From: an uncultured Winogradskyella sp.
Lineage (GTDB): Bacteria; Bacteroidota; Bacteroidia; Flavobacteriales; Flavobacteriaceae
Direction: 5' to 3'
Length of the DNA: 64,000 nucleotides
Assembly: GCF_947501905.1 (NCBI RefSeq)
Contig: NZ_CANMXL010000003.1
Coordinates: forward strand, 1-64,000
Both the position numbers and the translations under genes were made by a program. Position 1 is the first letter of the stretch, and every line of letters begins with the position of its first letter. The notes beneath the pieces were generated by a model. The model saw only the letters and a list, made by a program, of their open reading frames with translations. It did no database searches and was not told the origin of the DNA. Shown one piece after another: positions 46,820 through 56,077 of this stretch.

Positions 46820-48389
46820 AATAATTCGCATTGGCACACGCGACAGCCAGCTCGCTATGTGGCAAGCAAAAACTGTTCAATCTCAACTTGAACATTTAGG
46901 TCATAAAACCGTATTAGTTCCTGTAAAATCTACAGGAGATATTGTTTTAGACAAACCTTTATACGAGCTAGGTATCACTGGGATTTTTACAAAAACTCTA
47001 GATATTGCTATGCTTAATGGCGATATTGATGTAGCTGTACATTCTTTAAAAGATGTGCCAACTATTTTACCAAAAGGTATTGTACAAGCAGCAGTCTTAA
47101 AACGTGGAAACATAAATGATACACTTGTTTTCAAAAAAAACGAAGAGTTCCTTTCTGCTAAAGATGCTGTCATTGCTACTGGTAGCTTACGTCGTCGCGC
47201 ACAATGGCTTAATCGCTACCCAACTCATACTATTGTTGGATTGAGAGGAAATGTAAATTCTAGACTCGAGAAATTAGAAAATAATGATTGGAATGGTGCC
47301 ATATTTGCTGGTGCTGGTTTGGGTCGTTTAAACATAACACCTGAAAACTCCATCAACCTACATTGGATGATTCCTGCTCCTGCACAAGGTGCAGTTATGG
47401 TTGCTGCTTTGGAAGACGATGATGAAGTAAGAGAAATATGTAAGGAAATTAATCATCCTGAAACTGAGATAGGCACAACTATTGAGCGTGAATTTTTAAA
47501 TCGTCTTGAAGGTGGTTGTACTGCCCCAATCGGTGCTATTTGTTATGTGAATAAAGATGAAGAAGTTCATTTTAAAGGTATTCTTTTAAGTAAAGATGGT
47601 TCTCGAAAAATTGAAGTGGCTAAAGTTGTCCCATTAGGTAAGCATCATGAAATTGCAGAATTCTGCGCTAATTATATTATAGGAAAAGGTGGGAAAACAC
47701 TAATTGACCAATTACAGCGTAGCGACAAAAAGACGACTATTTATTCGACAAAAACATTAACAGAAGATCAAAAGTTATTGTTTCATAACGAAGTGGTTTC
47801 TGAAAGTAATGATGCTATAAAAATTAGCCTCAACCGAATTCCAAAAAAAATTGTTAGAAACGAAATTCAGAATGTAATAATCACAAGTCAGAATGCTGTT
47901 GAAGCTTTATTAACTAACTTTTCTGCTATAGAATTACAATTCAAAAATATCTATTGTGTGGGTCGACGTACTAAACGTATGATTGAAAAACGTATTGGTA
48001 AAGTCACGCACATGGCACCAAATGCGAAAAAGCTAGCAGAATATTTGGTAGAATATATAGATGGTACTGAAATTACTTATTTCTGTAGTGATTTACGTTT
48101 GGATGATTTACCAAACATTCTAACTGAAAATAATATTGCAGTTAACGAAGTTGAAGCTTATCAAACTAAATATGACGCTGTAAAACTAGAGGATAGTGTC
48201 GATGGTATTATGTTTTATAGTCCATCCACAATTGATAGTTTCTTAAAACAAAATAAAGCAAACGGTATTGCATTCTGTATTGGAGAAACAACAGCAAATA
48301 TTGCAAAAAAACACTTCGAAGATGTTAGGGTTGCAAAAGTGCCAACGATTGAAAGTGTTATAGAATTAGTAAACGAATACTACGTTTAG
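46812..48389 (+). CDS. hemC: Fused porphobilinogen deaminase / uroporphyrinogen-III synthase
   Basis: A 525-residue bifunctional protein. Residues 1-~300 are HemC, with RIGTRDSQLA, the catalytic Asp81 (HSLKDVPT) and the dipyrromethane-binding Cys236 (LEGGCTAPIGA). Residues ~305-525 are a HemD domain (IITSQNAVEALL, VGRRTKRMIE, YSPSTIDSFL). The fusion would pass the unstable hydroxymethylbilane from one active site to the next. HemC-HemD fusions occur in Bacteroidota. Length equals the sum of both parts. Confidence 0.92.
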   Translation: MSRIIRIGTRDSQLAMWQAKTVQSQLEHLGHKTVLVPVKSTGDIVLDKPLYELGITGIFTKTLDIAMLNGDIDVAVHSLKDVPTILPKGIVQAAVLKRGNINDTLVFKKNEEFLSAKDAVIATGSLRRRAQWLNRYPTHTIVGLRGNVNSRLEKLENNDWNGAIFAGAGLGRLNITPENSINLHWMIPAPAQGAVMVAALEDDDEVREICKEINHPETEIGTTIEREFLNRLEGGCTAPIGAICYVNKDEEVHFKGILLSKDGSRKIEVAKVVPLGKHHEIAEFCANYIIGKGGKTLIDQLQRSDKKTTIYSTKTLTEDQKLLFHNEVVSESNDAIKISLNRIPKKIVRNEIQNVIITSQNAVEALLTNFSAIELQFKNIYCVGRRTKRMIEKRIGKVTHMAPNAKKLAEYLVEYIDGTEITYFCSDLRLDDLPNILTENNIAVNEVEAYQTKYDAVKLEDSVDGIMFYSPSTIDSFLKQNKANGIAFCIGETTANIAKKHFEDVRVAKVPTIESVIELVNEYYV

Positions 48390-48392
48390 AAT

Positions 48393-49418
48393 ATGATTAA
48401 GAACGATTTATTTTTAAGGGCATTAAAGGGAGAAACTGTAGAACGCCCTCCAGTTTGGATGATGCGTCAAGCTGGTCGTTATTTACCAGAATTCATGGAA
48501 ATAAAGGCTAAGTACGATTTCTTTACACGTTGCCAAACTCCTGAATTGGCAAGTGAAATTACCGTACAACCTATCCGAAGATATGGTATGGACGCTGCAA
48601 TTTTGTTTAGTGACATTTTAGTGATTCCTCAAGCAATGAATATTGAGGTACAGATGAAGCCAAATTTTGGACCTTATTTGCCTAATCCTGTGCGTTCTCA
48701 AAAAGATGTCGACAATGTGATCGTGCCTAATGTGACGGTAGAATTAGATTACGTTTACCAAGCGATAAAAGCTACTAAAGAAAAACTAAACGACGAAATT
48801 CCCTTAATAGGTTTCGCTGGTTCACCATGGACTATTCTTTGCTATTGTGTGCAAGGACAAGGTTCTAAAAACTTTGATAAGGCCAAAGAATTTTGTTTTA
48901 CAAATCCTATTGCAGCGCATAATTTACTTCAAAAAATAACAGATACGACTATCGCTTATTTAAAAGAAAAAGTGAAAGCTGGTGTTAATGCTGTTCAGGT
49001 ATTTGATTCTTGGGGCGGCATGTTGTCTCCAGTAGATTATCAAGAATTTTCATGGCAATACATTCAACAAATCATTGATGCTTTAAAAGACGAAACACCC
49101 GTTATTGCTTTTGGTAAAGGCTGCTGGTTTGCTCTTGGTGACATGGCAAAATCTGGTGCTTCTGCACTAGGTGTAGATTGGACATGTTCCGCTAGAAATG
49201 CACGTTATTTAACAGGTGGAAACATAACATTACAAGGTAATTTTGACCCAACACGATTGTTTTCTCCGCCTGCAGAAATCAAAAAGATGGTACATCAAAT
49301 GATTGACGATTTTGGAAAAGATAAATACATCGTAAATTTAGGTCATGGTATTTTACCAAATATCCCGCTTGATAATGCCAAAGCATTTATAGATGCGGTA
49401 AAAGAATATAAGTCTTAA
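48393..49418 (+). CDS. hemE: Uroporphyrinogen decarboxylase
   Basis: A 341-residue enzyme that makes coproporphyrinogen III. Seen are the N-terminal [17 protein letters not shown] signature, the conserved Asp in FSDILVIP, and [12 protein letters not shown]. It follows hemCD after 3 bp. Confidence 0.95.
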   Translation: MIKNDLFLRALKGETVERPPVWMMRQAGRYLPEFMEIKAKYDFFTRCQTPELASEITVQPIRRYGMDAAILFSDILVIPQAMNIEVQMKPNFGPYLPNPVRSQKDVDNVIVPNVTVELDYVYQAIKATKEKLNDEIPLIGFAGSPWTILCYCVQGQGSKNFDKAKEFCFTNPIAAHNLLQKITDTTIAYLKEKVKAGVNAVQVFDSWGGMLSPVDYQEFSWQYIQQIIDALKDETPVIAFGKGCWFALGDMAKSGASALGVDWTCSARNARYLTGGNITLQGNFDPTRLFSPPAEIKKMVHQMIDDFGKDKYIVNLGHGILPNIPLDNAKAFIDAVKEYKS

Positions 49419-49501
49419 ATTGTAGAAACTTTTCGCGTAACACATTATCTGTTTATGCGTCTTGTTTAATAGACAAGTTCTATTAATCAAAAATTAAAAA
49501 G

Positions 49502-50290
49502 ATGATTCAAAATATACTCAAAGGACTACAGGTTTATACTGGTGCTTATGACTTAATTTCTAAGTTGAAATTATGGAAGTATTTCGTTATACCAATGCTT
49601 ATAAGTCTTGTCGTTTTTATTTTGATTTTTGTTACGGCTTACGGCCTTTCAGACAATCTCGGAGAATGGATTGCCAGCATTTGGACTTGGGAGTTCGGCA
49701 AAGATACCTTCACGGCTATTTCAACCTTTATAGCTGGGATTTTTATTTTTGCTATTGGTCTTATTCTATACAAACACATTATTATGGCGTTATCCTCGCC
49801 ATTTATGAGTCCTGTTTCAGAAAAAATTGAATCTTACTTTACGGGACAACCTGCTGAAAATTATACCAATGTTACATTTACAAAACAGCTAGCTAGAAGT
49901 ATAAGAATAGGACTTAGAAACCTTACTAAAGAGTTAATTTTCACTTTACCAATTTTGCTTTTAAAGTTTATTCCTGTTGTTAATATATTTTCAACAGCAT
50001 TATTATTTTTAGTTCAGGCGTATTACGCAGGTGTTTCTAATATGGATTATACTCTAGAACGCCATTTTACTTATAAAGAGAGCATTGCTTTTATCAAAAA
50101 ACATCGCGGATTAGCCATAGGGAATGGTATTGGCTTTTTACTTTTATTATTTATACCTGTAATTGGTGTAATACTAGTATTACCATTGAGCGTTACCTCA
50201 GCGTCTATAATTGCTGTTGATTTATTATTTGATGATGATGAAGGTGAGCACATTGGCTTTGAGCCTTTTGAAATAATAGAAAACAGATAA
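49502..50290 (+). CDS. EI24-domain (CysZ-like) membrane protein
   Basis: A 262-residue protein with about five membrane segments of the EI24/CysZ family (SKLKLWKYFVIPMLISLVVF; FIPVVNIFSTALLFLVQAYYAG; ERHFTYKESIAFIKKHRG). Some members take up sulfate; others have no known role. It lies within the haem operon, 83 bp after hemE, and its stop overlaps the next gene (TAATG). Confidence 0.82.
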   Translation: MIQNILKGLQVYTGAYDLISKLKLWKYFVIPMLISLVVFILIFVTAYGLSDNLGEWIASIWTWEFGKDTFTAISTFIAGIFIFAIGLILYKHIIMALSSPFMSPVSEKIESYFTGQPAENYTNVTFTKQLARSIRIGLRNLTKELIFTLPILLLKFIPVVNIFSTALLFLVQAYYAGVSNMDYTLERHFTYKESIAFIKKHRGLAIGNGIGFLLLLFIPVIGVILVLPLSVTSASIIAVDLLFDDDEGEHIGFEPFEIIENR

Positions 50291-50829
50291 TGGTCGCACA
50301 ATTCAATGGCTTTGAAATAAACCCGGTGCATAATGGAGATGCTTGGAAAATTTGTGACTTATGTGTTGCTAATGCAGAACGGTTTAAAAAGTATTTTCCG
50401 AAAACTTTAGAACAAAATCTGAACCCAACATTATCTCAATATTTTGTAGATAAAAAGGTGAAAGCGTTTGAGGCTAAAGATGAATTTCTATTCACTTTAA
50501 AATATATTGAAACACGACAGATTGCAGGCCTGATTTATATTAAAGAGCTTGCTTGGAACAAAAAACAAGGCGAATTTGCTTATTGCATAGGTTATAATTT
50601 TGAAAACAAAGGCTTAATCTCTCAATCTGTTGAAGTGCTATCAGAGTATGCTTTTAAGAATTTGGGCTTAGATATACTGCAAATCATATCTCATAAAACC
50701 AATATTGGAAGTATAAAAGTTGCTGAAAAGAATGGTTTTAAATGGATTAAAACGCTTAAAGAAGAATATGCTCCTCCTGGTGAAAAACATTTAGACATGG
50801 AGTTGTTTGAATTATATAATGAAAGATAA
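50290..50829 (+). CDS. GNAT-family N-acetyltransferase
   Basis: A 179-residue acetyltransferase of the RimJ/RimL-like type. The acetyl-CoA site is represented by the IAGLIYIKELAWNKKQGEFAY strand region and the C-terminal ISHKTNIGSIKVAEKNGFKW block. Substrate unknown. Its 3' end overlaps hemF by 11 bp. Confidence 0.87.
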   Translation: MVAQFNGFEINPVHNGDAWKICDLCVANAERFKKYFPKTLEQNLNPTLSQYFVDKKVKAFEAKDEFLFTLKYIETRQIAGLIYIKELAWNKKQGEFAYCIGYNFENKGLISQSVEVLSEYAFKNLGLDILQIISHKTNIGSIKVAEKNGFKWIKTLKEEYAPPGEKHLDMELFELYNER

Positions 50830-51721
50830 ATTTTACGGATACATACAAATTTTACAAGACCGAATCACCTCAAAACTTGAAACTGTTGATGGCATTGCAA
50901 GATTTCAAGAAGATTTATGGGAACGTCCTGAAGGCGGTGGCGGACGCACACGAGTTATAGAAAACGGTCGTGTTTTCGAAAAAGGTGGTGTCAATATTTC
51001 TGCTGTTCATGGCGAGCTACCTAAAACTATGCGACAACATTTTGGAGTTGCAGACGCTAATTTTTTTGCATGTGGGTTGAGTTTAGTTTTGCATCCTAAA
51101 AATCCAATGGTGCCAACAGTACATGCCAATTGGCGCTATTTTGAAATGTATGACGCCGAAGGAAATATTGCAGACCAATGGTTTGGCGGTGGTCAAGACT
51201 TAACGCCTTATTATTTGTTTGATGAAGATGCTAAACATTTTCATCAGATTTGTAAAACTGCTTGCGACAGACATAACCCTGAATTCTATCCAAAATACAA
51301 AGCACGCTGCGATGAGTATTTTTACAACGCGCATAGAAACGAAGCTCGGGGTATTGGTGGCTTATTCTTTGATTATTGTAAAGCTGATGGAACAATACAA
51401 ATGCAAGATTGGTATAATTTTGTGACCGAAGTTGGCGACAGCTTCCTAGATGCTTACGTGCCAATTGTAGAAAAACGAAAAGATTTAGATTATACCGAAG
51501 CACAACGTAACTGGCAAGAAATCCGTCGTGGACGTTATGTAGAATTCAATCTTGTGCACGATAAAGGCACATTATTTGGATTAAAAACAAATGGACGCAT
51601 AGAAAGTATTCTTATGAGTTTACCACCACATGTACAATGGGTTTATGACCATCATCCAGAAGCGGGCAGCGAAGAAGAACACTTAATTAAAACATTAGAG
51701 AACCCCGTAGATTGGGTTTAG
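50819..51721 (+). CDS. hemF: Oxygen-dependent coproporphyrinogen III oxidase
   Basis: A 300-residue enzyme that converts coproporphyrinogen III to protoporphyrinogen IX using oxygen. The family blocks FQEDLWERPEGGGGRTRVIE, HANWRYFEMYD, WFGGGQDLTPYY and GIGGLFFDY are clear. I prefer ATG 50819 over an in-frame TTG four codons upstream. Its presence means an aerobic haem route. Confidence 0.95.
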   Translation: MKDKFYGYIQILQDRITSKLETVDGIARFQEDLWERPEGGGGRTRVIENGRVFEKGGVNISAVHGELPKTMRQHFGVADANFFACGLSLVLHPKNPMVPTVHANWRYFEMYDAEGNIADQWFGGGQDLTPYYLFDEDAKHFHQICKTACDRHNPEFYPKYKARCDEYFYNAHRNEARGIGGLFFDYCKADGTIQMQDWYNFVTEVGDSFLDAYVPIVEKRKDLDYTEAQRNWQEIRRGRYVEFNLVHDKGTLFGLKTNGRIESILMSLPPHVQWVYDHHPEAGSEEEHLIKTLENPVDWV

Positions 51722-51774
51722 AGTTTGAGTAAGAAACTCATAACTTTACACTTACAACTTATGACTTAAAAGAT

Positions 51775-52764
51775 ATGTTCCCAATTAGAAGAAATAGAAG
51801 ACTAAGAACTAACGAAGCCATTAGAAGTTTAGTAAGAGAAACCTATATCTCACCAAACGACTTTTTAGTACCGCTTTTTGTAGTTGAAGGCTCTGGCATT
51901 AAAGAAGAAATTGGGTCGATGCCTAACTATTATCGATACAGTTTAGATCTACTAAAAGACGAGATAAAACTACTTTGGAGTTTAGGTCTCAAGTCCGTTT
52001 TACTCTTTGTAAAAGTGCCGGATAATCTTAAAGATAATAAAGGTACAGAAGCCCTAAACCCAGATGGATTAATGCAACACGCCATTAAAACAGTTAAATC
52101 TGTTTGCCCAGATATGTTGGTAATGACAGATGTAGCACTTGACCCATTTTCTTCTTACGGTCATGACGGCATTATCGAAGGCGGAAAAATCATTAACGAT
52201 ACTACCGTTGAAGTTTTAGCCGAAATGAGTATCTCTCATGCCGAAGCTGGTGCAGATTTTGTTGCACCAAGTGATATGATGGACGGTCGCATTATAGGTA
52301 TTCGTGAAGCTTTGGACCAATCTAATTTAATAGATGTTGGTATCATGAGTTACTCTGCAAAATATGCTTCTGCTTTTTATGGACCATTTAGAGATGCTTT
52401 GGATTCTGCTCCGGTAGATATTCAAAATGTACCAAAGAATAAGAAAACATACCAAATGGATTTTGCCAATCGTGAAGAAGCCATACGTGAAACAGAAATG
52501 GATATTAACGAAGGCGCAGATATTGTTATGGTAAAACCAGGATTATCTTACTTAGATATTGTTCGTGATATCAGAAACAGTTTTGATGTCCCAATTGCCG
52601 TTTACCAAGTTTCTGGAGAGTACGCCATGCTTAAAGCTGCCGCAGAAAAAGGTTGGTTAGACCATGATAGTGTAATGCTAGAACAAATTACTTCCATTAA
52701 GCGTGCTGGCGCTGATATTATAGCGTCATACTTCGCAAAAGATGTGGTTAAATTAATGTCTTAG
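51775..52764 (+). CDS. hemB: Delta-aminolevulinic acid dehydratase
   Basis: A 329-residue enzyme that joins two ALA to porphobilinogen. The Schiff-base lysines lie in YSAKYASAFYGPFRDA and MVKPGLSYLD. The metal-site region reads DVALDPFSSYGHDG, without the cysteines of zinc-type enzymes, so it should be a magnesium-type form. Last gene of the haem operon, with a terminator after it. Confidence 0.95.
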   Translation: MFPIRRNRRLRTNEAIRSLVRETYISPNDFLVPLFVVEGSGIKEEIGSMPNYYRYSLDLLKDEIKLLWSLGLKSVLLFVKVPDNLKDNKGTEALNPDGLMQHAIKTVKSVCPDMLVMTDVALDPFSSYGHDGIIEGGKIINDTTVEVLAEMSISHAEAGADFVAPSDMMDGRIIGIREALDQSNLIDVGIMSYSAKYASAFYGPFRDALDSAPVDIQNVPKNKKTYQMDFANREEAIRETEMDINEGADIVMVKPGLSYLDIVRDIRNSFDVPIAVYQVSGEYAMLKAAAEKGWLDHDSVMLEQITSIKRAGADIIASYFAKDVVKLMS

Positions 52765-52784
52765 ATATAATTTTCTTTGTTAAC

Positions 52785-52804
52785 AAGAGTTTAATCAAAC
52801 TCTT
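52785..52804 (+). terminator. Terminator of the haem operon
   Basis: AAGAGTTT (52785-52792) pairs with AAACTCTT (52797-52804), loop AATC, followed by TATTTCTT. Confidence 0.6.
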
Positions 52805-52842
52805 TATTTCTTAGTAAACACAGTACTTTTCCAATGTTTTAA

Positions 52843-52860
52843 GGTTAACGATAGGTTAAC
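52843..52860 (+). promoter_or_regulatory. Direct-repeat response-regulator site before the kinase operon
   Basis: GGTTAA (52843-52848), 5 bp, GGTTAAC (52854-52860): an 11-bp direct repeat, the spacing bound by OmpR/PhoB-type dimers. The same motif with the same spacing lies before the secreted protein gene at 55327. Confidence 0.7.
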
Positions 52861-52896
52861 CTTAATTGTTTATGCGTGTTTCTAAAATTCCTGTTC

Positions 52897-52904
52897 TAGA
52901 TTTG
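52897..52904 (+). promoter_or_regulatory. -7 promoter element of the kinase operon
   Basis: TAGATTTG matches TAnnTTTG and stands 36 bp after the direct repeat. No TTG is found at the usual distance, as expected of a promoter that needs an activator. Confidence 0.6.
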
Positions 52905-52935
52905 TATCATCATCAATCAAAAAAATTATTTAATC

Positions 52936-53022
52936 ATGAGAACTTTAAACAACAATCAAATCACAGAAAGAAATCAAAAAACTAGAGCCTATAACTGGAA
53001 TATTAAAAGACGCTTTAGATAA
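52936..53022 (+). CDS. Short leader ORF (28 aa) before the histidine kinase
   Basis: ATG to TAA encodes a basic 28-residue peptide starting MRTLNNNQITERNQ and ending WNIKRRFR. It begins about 30 bp after the -7 element and ends 18 bp before a terminator-like hairpin. It could be a small protein or a leader peptide that affects the hairpin. No homologue is known to me. Confidence 0.4.
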   Translation: MRTLNNNQITERNQKTRAYNWNIKRRFR

Positions 53023-53040
53023 TGGTTTCGAAATTTAAGG

Positions 53041-53101
53041 ACAGCGTTTACGACAATCATCAATCAAAAAAATCAATCAAGCTTAAAACTGTAAACGCTG
53101 T
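53041..53101 (+). terminator. Terminator-like hairpin between leader ORF and kinase
   Basis: ACAGCGTTTAC (53041-53051) pairs perfectly over 11 bp with GTAAACGCTGT (53091-53101), followed by TTTATTTTT. The loop is long (39 nt) and holds ATCAATCAAAAAAATCAATCAA. It lies 24 bp before the kinase ATG. Confidence 0.6.
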
Positions 53102-53125
53102 TTTATTTTTAACTTACAGAATCTT

Positions 53126-54520
53126 ATGAAAATAAAAATCAAACTGCTAATAATTACCTCTATCCTTGGATTAATTGCATTATCCGTTATTCAAGGCTAC
53201 TTAATTAATAACACTTACAAACTTAAAAAAGATGCTTTTATAAGTGAAACTCGAGGCTCAATTTCCAGAATTGATGATTATTCACCCACACTAGATTCTA
53301 TTGCCGAAATCTGGCAAGATGCCTTTCTTAATAAAATGGCAGACTATACGATTGGTAAAGCATCAAAAGAAGATATTATTAGAACCTTAGAAAATACAAT
53401 AGACTCCATAAATGTGCCTTATGCTGAAAAGTATCAGGAAGAGTTATTAAAGAAAAATATTCCATATGGCATAAAATTTCATAAAAAAATTAAGGCTTTT
53501 ATCATTCAAGATTCTACTAGAAATGATACCATTTTTGATAATGAAAAGACACCTCGAAATATTATTCTCGGGGATTTTATCGAAAAAGATAAAGCTATTA
53601 ACGTCAGTAATACACTATGGCAAACAGATTATACCACTGACCGTGTGGTTGATGGCAAACAAAAAAATATAACTTTTGACATTACACTACTCACTAACGA
53701 TGTCATGGATATCGAAGGCTGGAAAACACTTGTATTTAATAGAATGCGTGGTCTTTTATTGCTCTCGCTTTTTATTTTTGCGATTGTTATTGGCTTACTC
53801 TACTACTCTATTAAAAGTTTAATCACACAAAAGAAAATTGCGGATATTAAAACCGACTTTGTCAATAATATTACACACGAGCTAAAAACACCTTTAGCCA
53901 CATTGACTTTAGCTACCAAAATGCTAAAAACAGACAATGTAAAACAACAACCTGAGATTATTGACAATACTGTAAATACGATTGAGCGCCAAAATAAGCG
54001 CTTACAAAAACTTATTGACCAAGTTCTAAATAATAGTTTAGGCTATCAAGAAATTAAACTCACTAAAGAAAGCGTTGTTATAGAAGACTATATCAATACC
54101 CTTTTAAATGATTTTGAGTTATCTCTAAATGATGAAAATGTTACTGTAAATAGGATGTTCTCTGGTAAAACTAAAACTATAAACATCGATAAGTTTTACT
54201 TTACTACAGCCTTACTCAATATTTTAGAAAATGCTGTGAAATATTCTGGTAACGTATTAGTAATCGATTGTCAAGTAACAGCAGATAAGGCTCTAAAAAT
54301 CAAAATTAAAGACAATGGTATTGGTATTTCTGACAAAGACCAACAGCAAATCTTCGAGAAGTTTTTCCGAGCTGGAAATAAAGAGATTCATAATGTAAAA
54401 GGGCTTGGACTTGGTTTGTATTATACCAATCAAATTATAAAAGCACATCATGGAGATATTAACGTTAAAAGTAAAAAAGACAAAGGCACTACTTTTATTT
54501 TAATCATTCCTTTTAACTAA
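53126..54520 (+). CDS. Sensor histidine kinase
   Basis: A 464-residue kinase with helices at ~5-25 and ~213-233 that frame a ~185-residue periplasmic sensor. The phospho-acceptor block is NNITHELKTPLATLTLATKML, and the ATPase blocks are NILENAVKYS, DNGIGI and GLGLGLYYTNQIIKAH. It is 13 bp upstream of its OmpR-type regulator. The sensor region matches no domain I know. The operon is probably auto-activated through the GGTTAA repeat. Confidence 0.92.
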   Translation: MKIKIKLLIITSILGLIALSVIQGYLINNTYKLKKDAFISETRGSISRIDDYSPTLDSIAEIWQDAFLNKMADYTIGKASKEDIIRTLENTIDSINVPYAEKYQEELLKKNIPYGIKFHKKIKAFIIQDSTRNDTIFDNEKTPRNIILGDFIEKDKAINVSNTLWQTDYTTDRVVDGKQKNITFDITLLTNDVMDIEGWKTLVFNRMRGLLLLSLFIFAIVIGLLYYSIKSLITQKKIADIKTDFVNNITHELKTPLATLTLATKMLKTDNVKQQPEIIDNTVNTIERQNKRLQKLIDQVLNNSLGYQEIKLTKESVVIEDYINTLLNDFELSLNDENVTVNRMFSGKTKTINIDKFYFTTALLNILENAVKYSGNVLVIDCQVTADKALKIKIKDNGIGISDKDQQQIFEKFFRAGNKEIHNVKGLGLGLYYTNQIIKAHHGDINVKSKKDKGTTFILIIPFN

Positions 54521-54533
54521 AAAATCTTGTCTT

Positions 54534-55220
54534 ATGAAACGTATTTTATTAGCTGAAGATGATTTGGATTTCGGAAATATTCTAAAACAATATTTAGAAA
54601 TCTCTGGCTACTCCATTACTTGGGCAAAAGATGGTAAAGAAGCTTTGGAATTACTCAAAAAAGACACCTATAATATTTGTGTCTTTGATGTGATGATGCC
54701 AAAAATGGATGGCTTTACGTTGGCAGAAAAGGTAATAGATTATAATCCTGAGATTCCTTTTATATTCTTAACAGCTCGTAAACTCAAAGAAGATAAAATT
54801 AAAGGTCTTAAACTCGGAGCTGATGATTATATCGTTAAACCTTTTGAAGCTGATGAGCTTGTTTTACGCCTTCAAAATATTCTAAAACGTACAGAAAAAG
54901 CTTCGACACAATTACAGCAATCTGAAACTATAAAGATTAGTAATTACAGTCTTGACACCAAAAGATTAGAATTGACCTGTAACGACTATAAAAAACAACT
55001 CACTCAAAAAGAAGGCGAACTCATCCTCTTTTTATATAATCATAAAAATCAGCTTTTAAAACGAGAAGATATTTTAAAAGCCGTTTGGAAAAATGACGAC
55101 TTCTTTTCTGGCCGTAGCATGGATGTCTTTATTAGTAGACTTCGTAAATACTTCAAACAAGACCCATCAATTTCTATAGAAAGTATTAGAAATGTTGGAC
55201 TAGAATTCAAAGTAAGTTAA
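54534..55220 (+). CDS. OmpR-family response regulator
   Basis: A 228-residue regulator. The receiver has the acidic pair in LAEDDLDFG, the phospho-Asp in CVFDVMMPKMDGF and the Lys in DYIVKPFEADEL. The C-terminal half is a winged helix (LTQKEGELILFLYNHKNQLLKR...FISRLRKYF). Partner of the upstream kinase. It is expected to bind 11-bp-spaced direct repeats, which are found before its own operon and before the next gene. Confidence 0.93.
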   Translation: MKRILLAEDDLDFGNILKQYLEISGYSITWAKDGKEALELLKKDTYNICVFDVMMPKMDGFTLAEKVIDYNPEIPFIFLTARKLKEDKIKGLKLGADDYIVKPFEADELVLRLQNILKRTEKASTQLQQSETIKISNYSLDTKRLELTCNDYKKQLTQKEGELILFLYNHKNQLLKREDILKAVWKNDDFFSGRSMDVFISRLRKYFKQDPSISIESIRNVGLEFKVS

Positions 55221-55236
55221 TACAACATAAGTGCTT

Positions 55237-55298
55237 GGTTAATGCTAGGTTAACGTTTAGCATTTTCTTTTTTACACGGGTTTTGTCATCTACATTCG
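55237..55298 (+). promoter_or_regulatory. Direct-repeat site and -7 element before the coiled-coil protein gene
   Basis: GGTTAA (55237-55242), 5 bp, GGTTAAC (55248-55254), then 36 bp, then TACATTCG (55291-55298), a weaker match to TAnnTTTG. Motif, spacing and distance equal those before the kinase operon (36 bp in both). The following leaders are also alike (GTATCATNATCAAT). Confidence 0.65.
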
Positions 55299-55326
55299 TA
55301 TCATAATCAATTAAAAACGAATATTT

Positions 55327-55965
55327 ATGAATTTCAAAAAATCAAAAAACGTAAATCAAAGCATCAGAATAGTAGATGTAAAAAGAACTGTTTGTTTAAT
55401 GTTTATTATGGCTTTATTTTCAACATTAAGTCTTAGTGCACAAACAACGCCAGAACCTCCAACGCCTCCATCTGTAACATCATCAGGCACGTCTTATTCC
55501 ATAACTATTGATAATGACGACGATGAGACACTTAACAGCTCTGTATCTATCTCGCAATCAGATGATACATACAAGTTTAGAGCAAGTTATCACAAATCTA
55601 AAAACCAAGGCGTAAAGCAAATTTTACTAGATAAGCTTGGTCGAGAAGGTTTGAAAGTAAACGGGAATACTTATTTATGGTCAGAAAGTAAAAACGGAGA
55701 TGAGGTTTTTGAATGTAAATTAACCAGTGGAAAACTTCGAATCTATTTAGATTTAGAATCAACTTCGGATAAATTTTTAGCAAAGCTTAAAAACATGGGG
55801 CAAGATTTAAAATATTATATCTCAGGTTCTAGTAAGGAAGAAGAACAAGCCAAAAAAGTAGAGCGTGCTAAACGCGATATGGAACGTGCACAACGTGACC
55901 TTGAGCGTGCCCAAAGAGATTTAGAACGTAGTAAAAAAGCTGCTGAACGCGCCAAAAAGAATTAA
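55327..55965 (+). CDS. Secreted protein with C-terminal coiled coil
   Basis: A 212-residue protein. A signal peptide with a long N-region ends near Ala38 (LSLSA, then QTTPEPPTPP). A Pro-rich linker is followed by a beta-rich middle part, and residues ~170-212 are 7-residue repeats (RAKRDME / RAQRDLE / RAQRDLE / RSKKAAE), a charged coiled coil. Family not recognised. It follows the response regulator and has its copy of the regulator site, so it is the best candidate target, perhaps an envelope-stress or sensing partner. A strong terminator follows. Confidence 0.75.
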   Translation: MNFKKSKNVNQSIRIVDVKRTVCLMFIMALFSTLSLSAQTTPEPPTPPSVTSSGTSYSITIDNDDDETLNSSVSISQSDDTYKFRASYHKSKNQGVKQILLDKLGREGLKVNGNTYLWSESKNGDEVFECKLTSGKLRIYLDLESTSDKFLAKLKNMGQDLKYYISGSSKEEEQAKKVERAKRDMERAQRDLERAQRDLERSKKAAERAKKN

Positions 55966-55986
55966 TAAAATTCCTTTAAAAAACAT

Positions 55987-56019
55987 AAAAGCCCATAACA
56001 TTAAGAGTTATGGGCTTTT
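55987..56019 (+). terminator. Terminator after the coiled-coil protein gene
   Basis: A 13-bp stem, AAAAGCCCATAAC (55987-55999) with GTTATGGGCTTTT (56007-56019), loop 7 nt, followed by a T-rich tract. Confidence 0.85.
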
Positions 56020-56077
56020 GATTTATTTTTAATCTTTCATTTCGTAAATTAGCAGTAACTAATTCAATATACAATTA

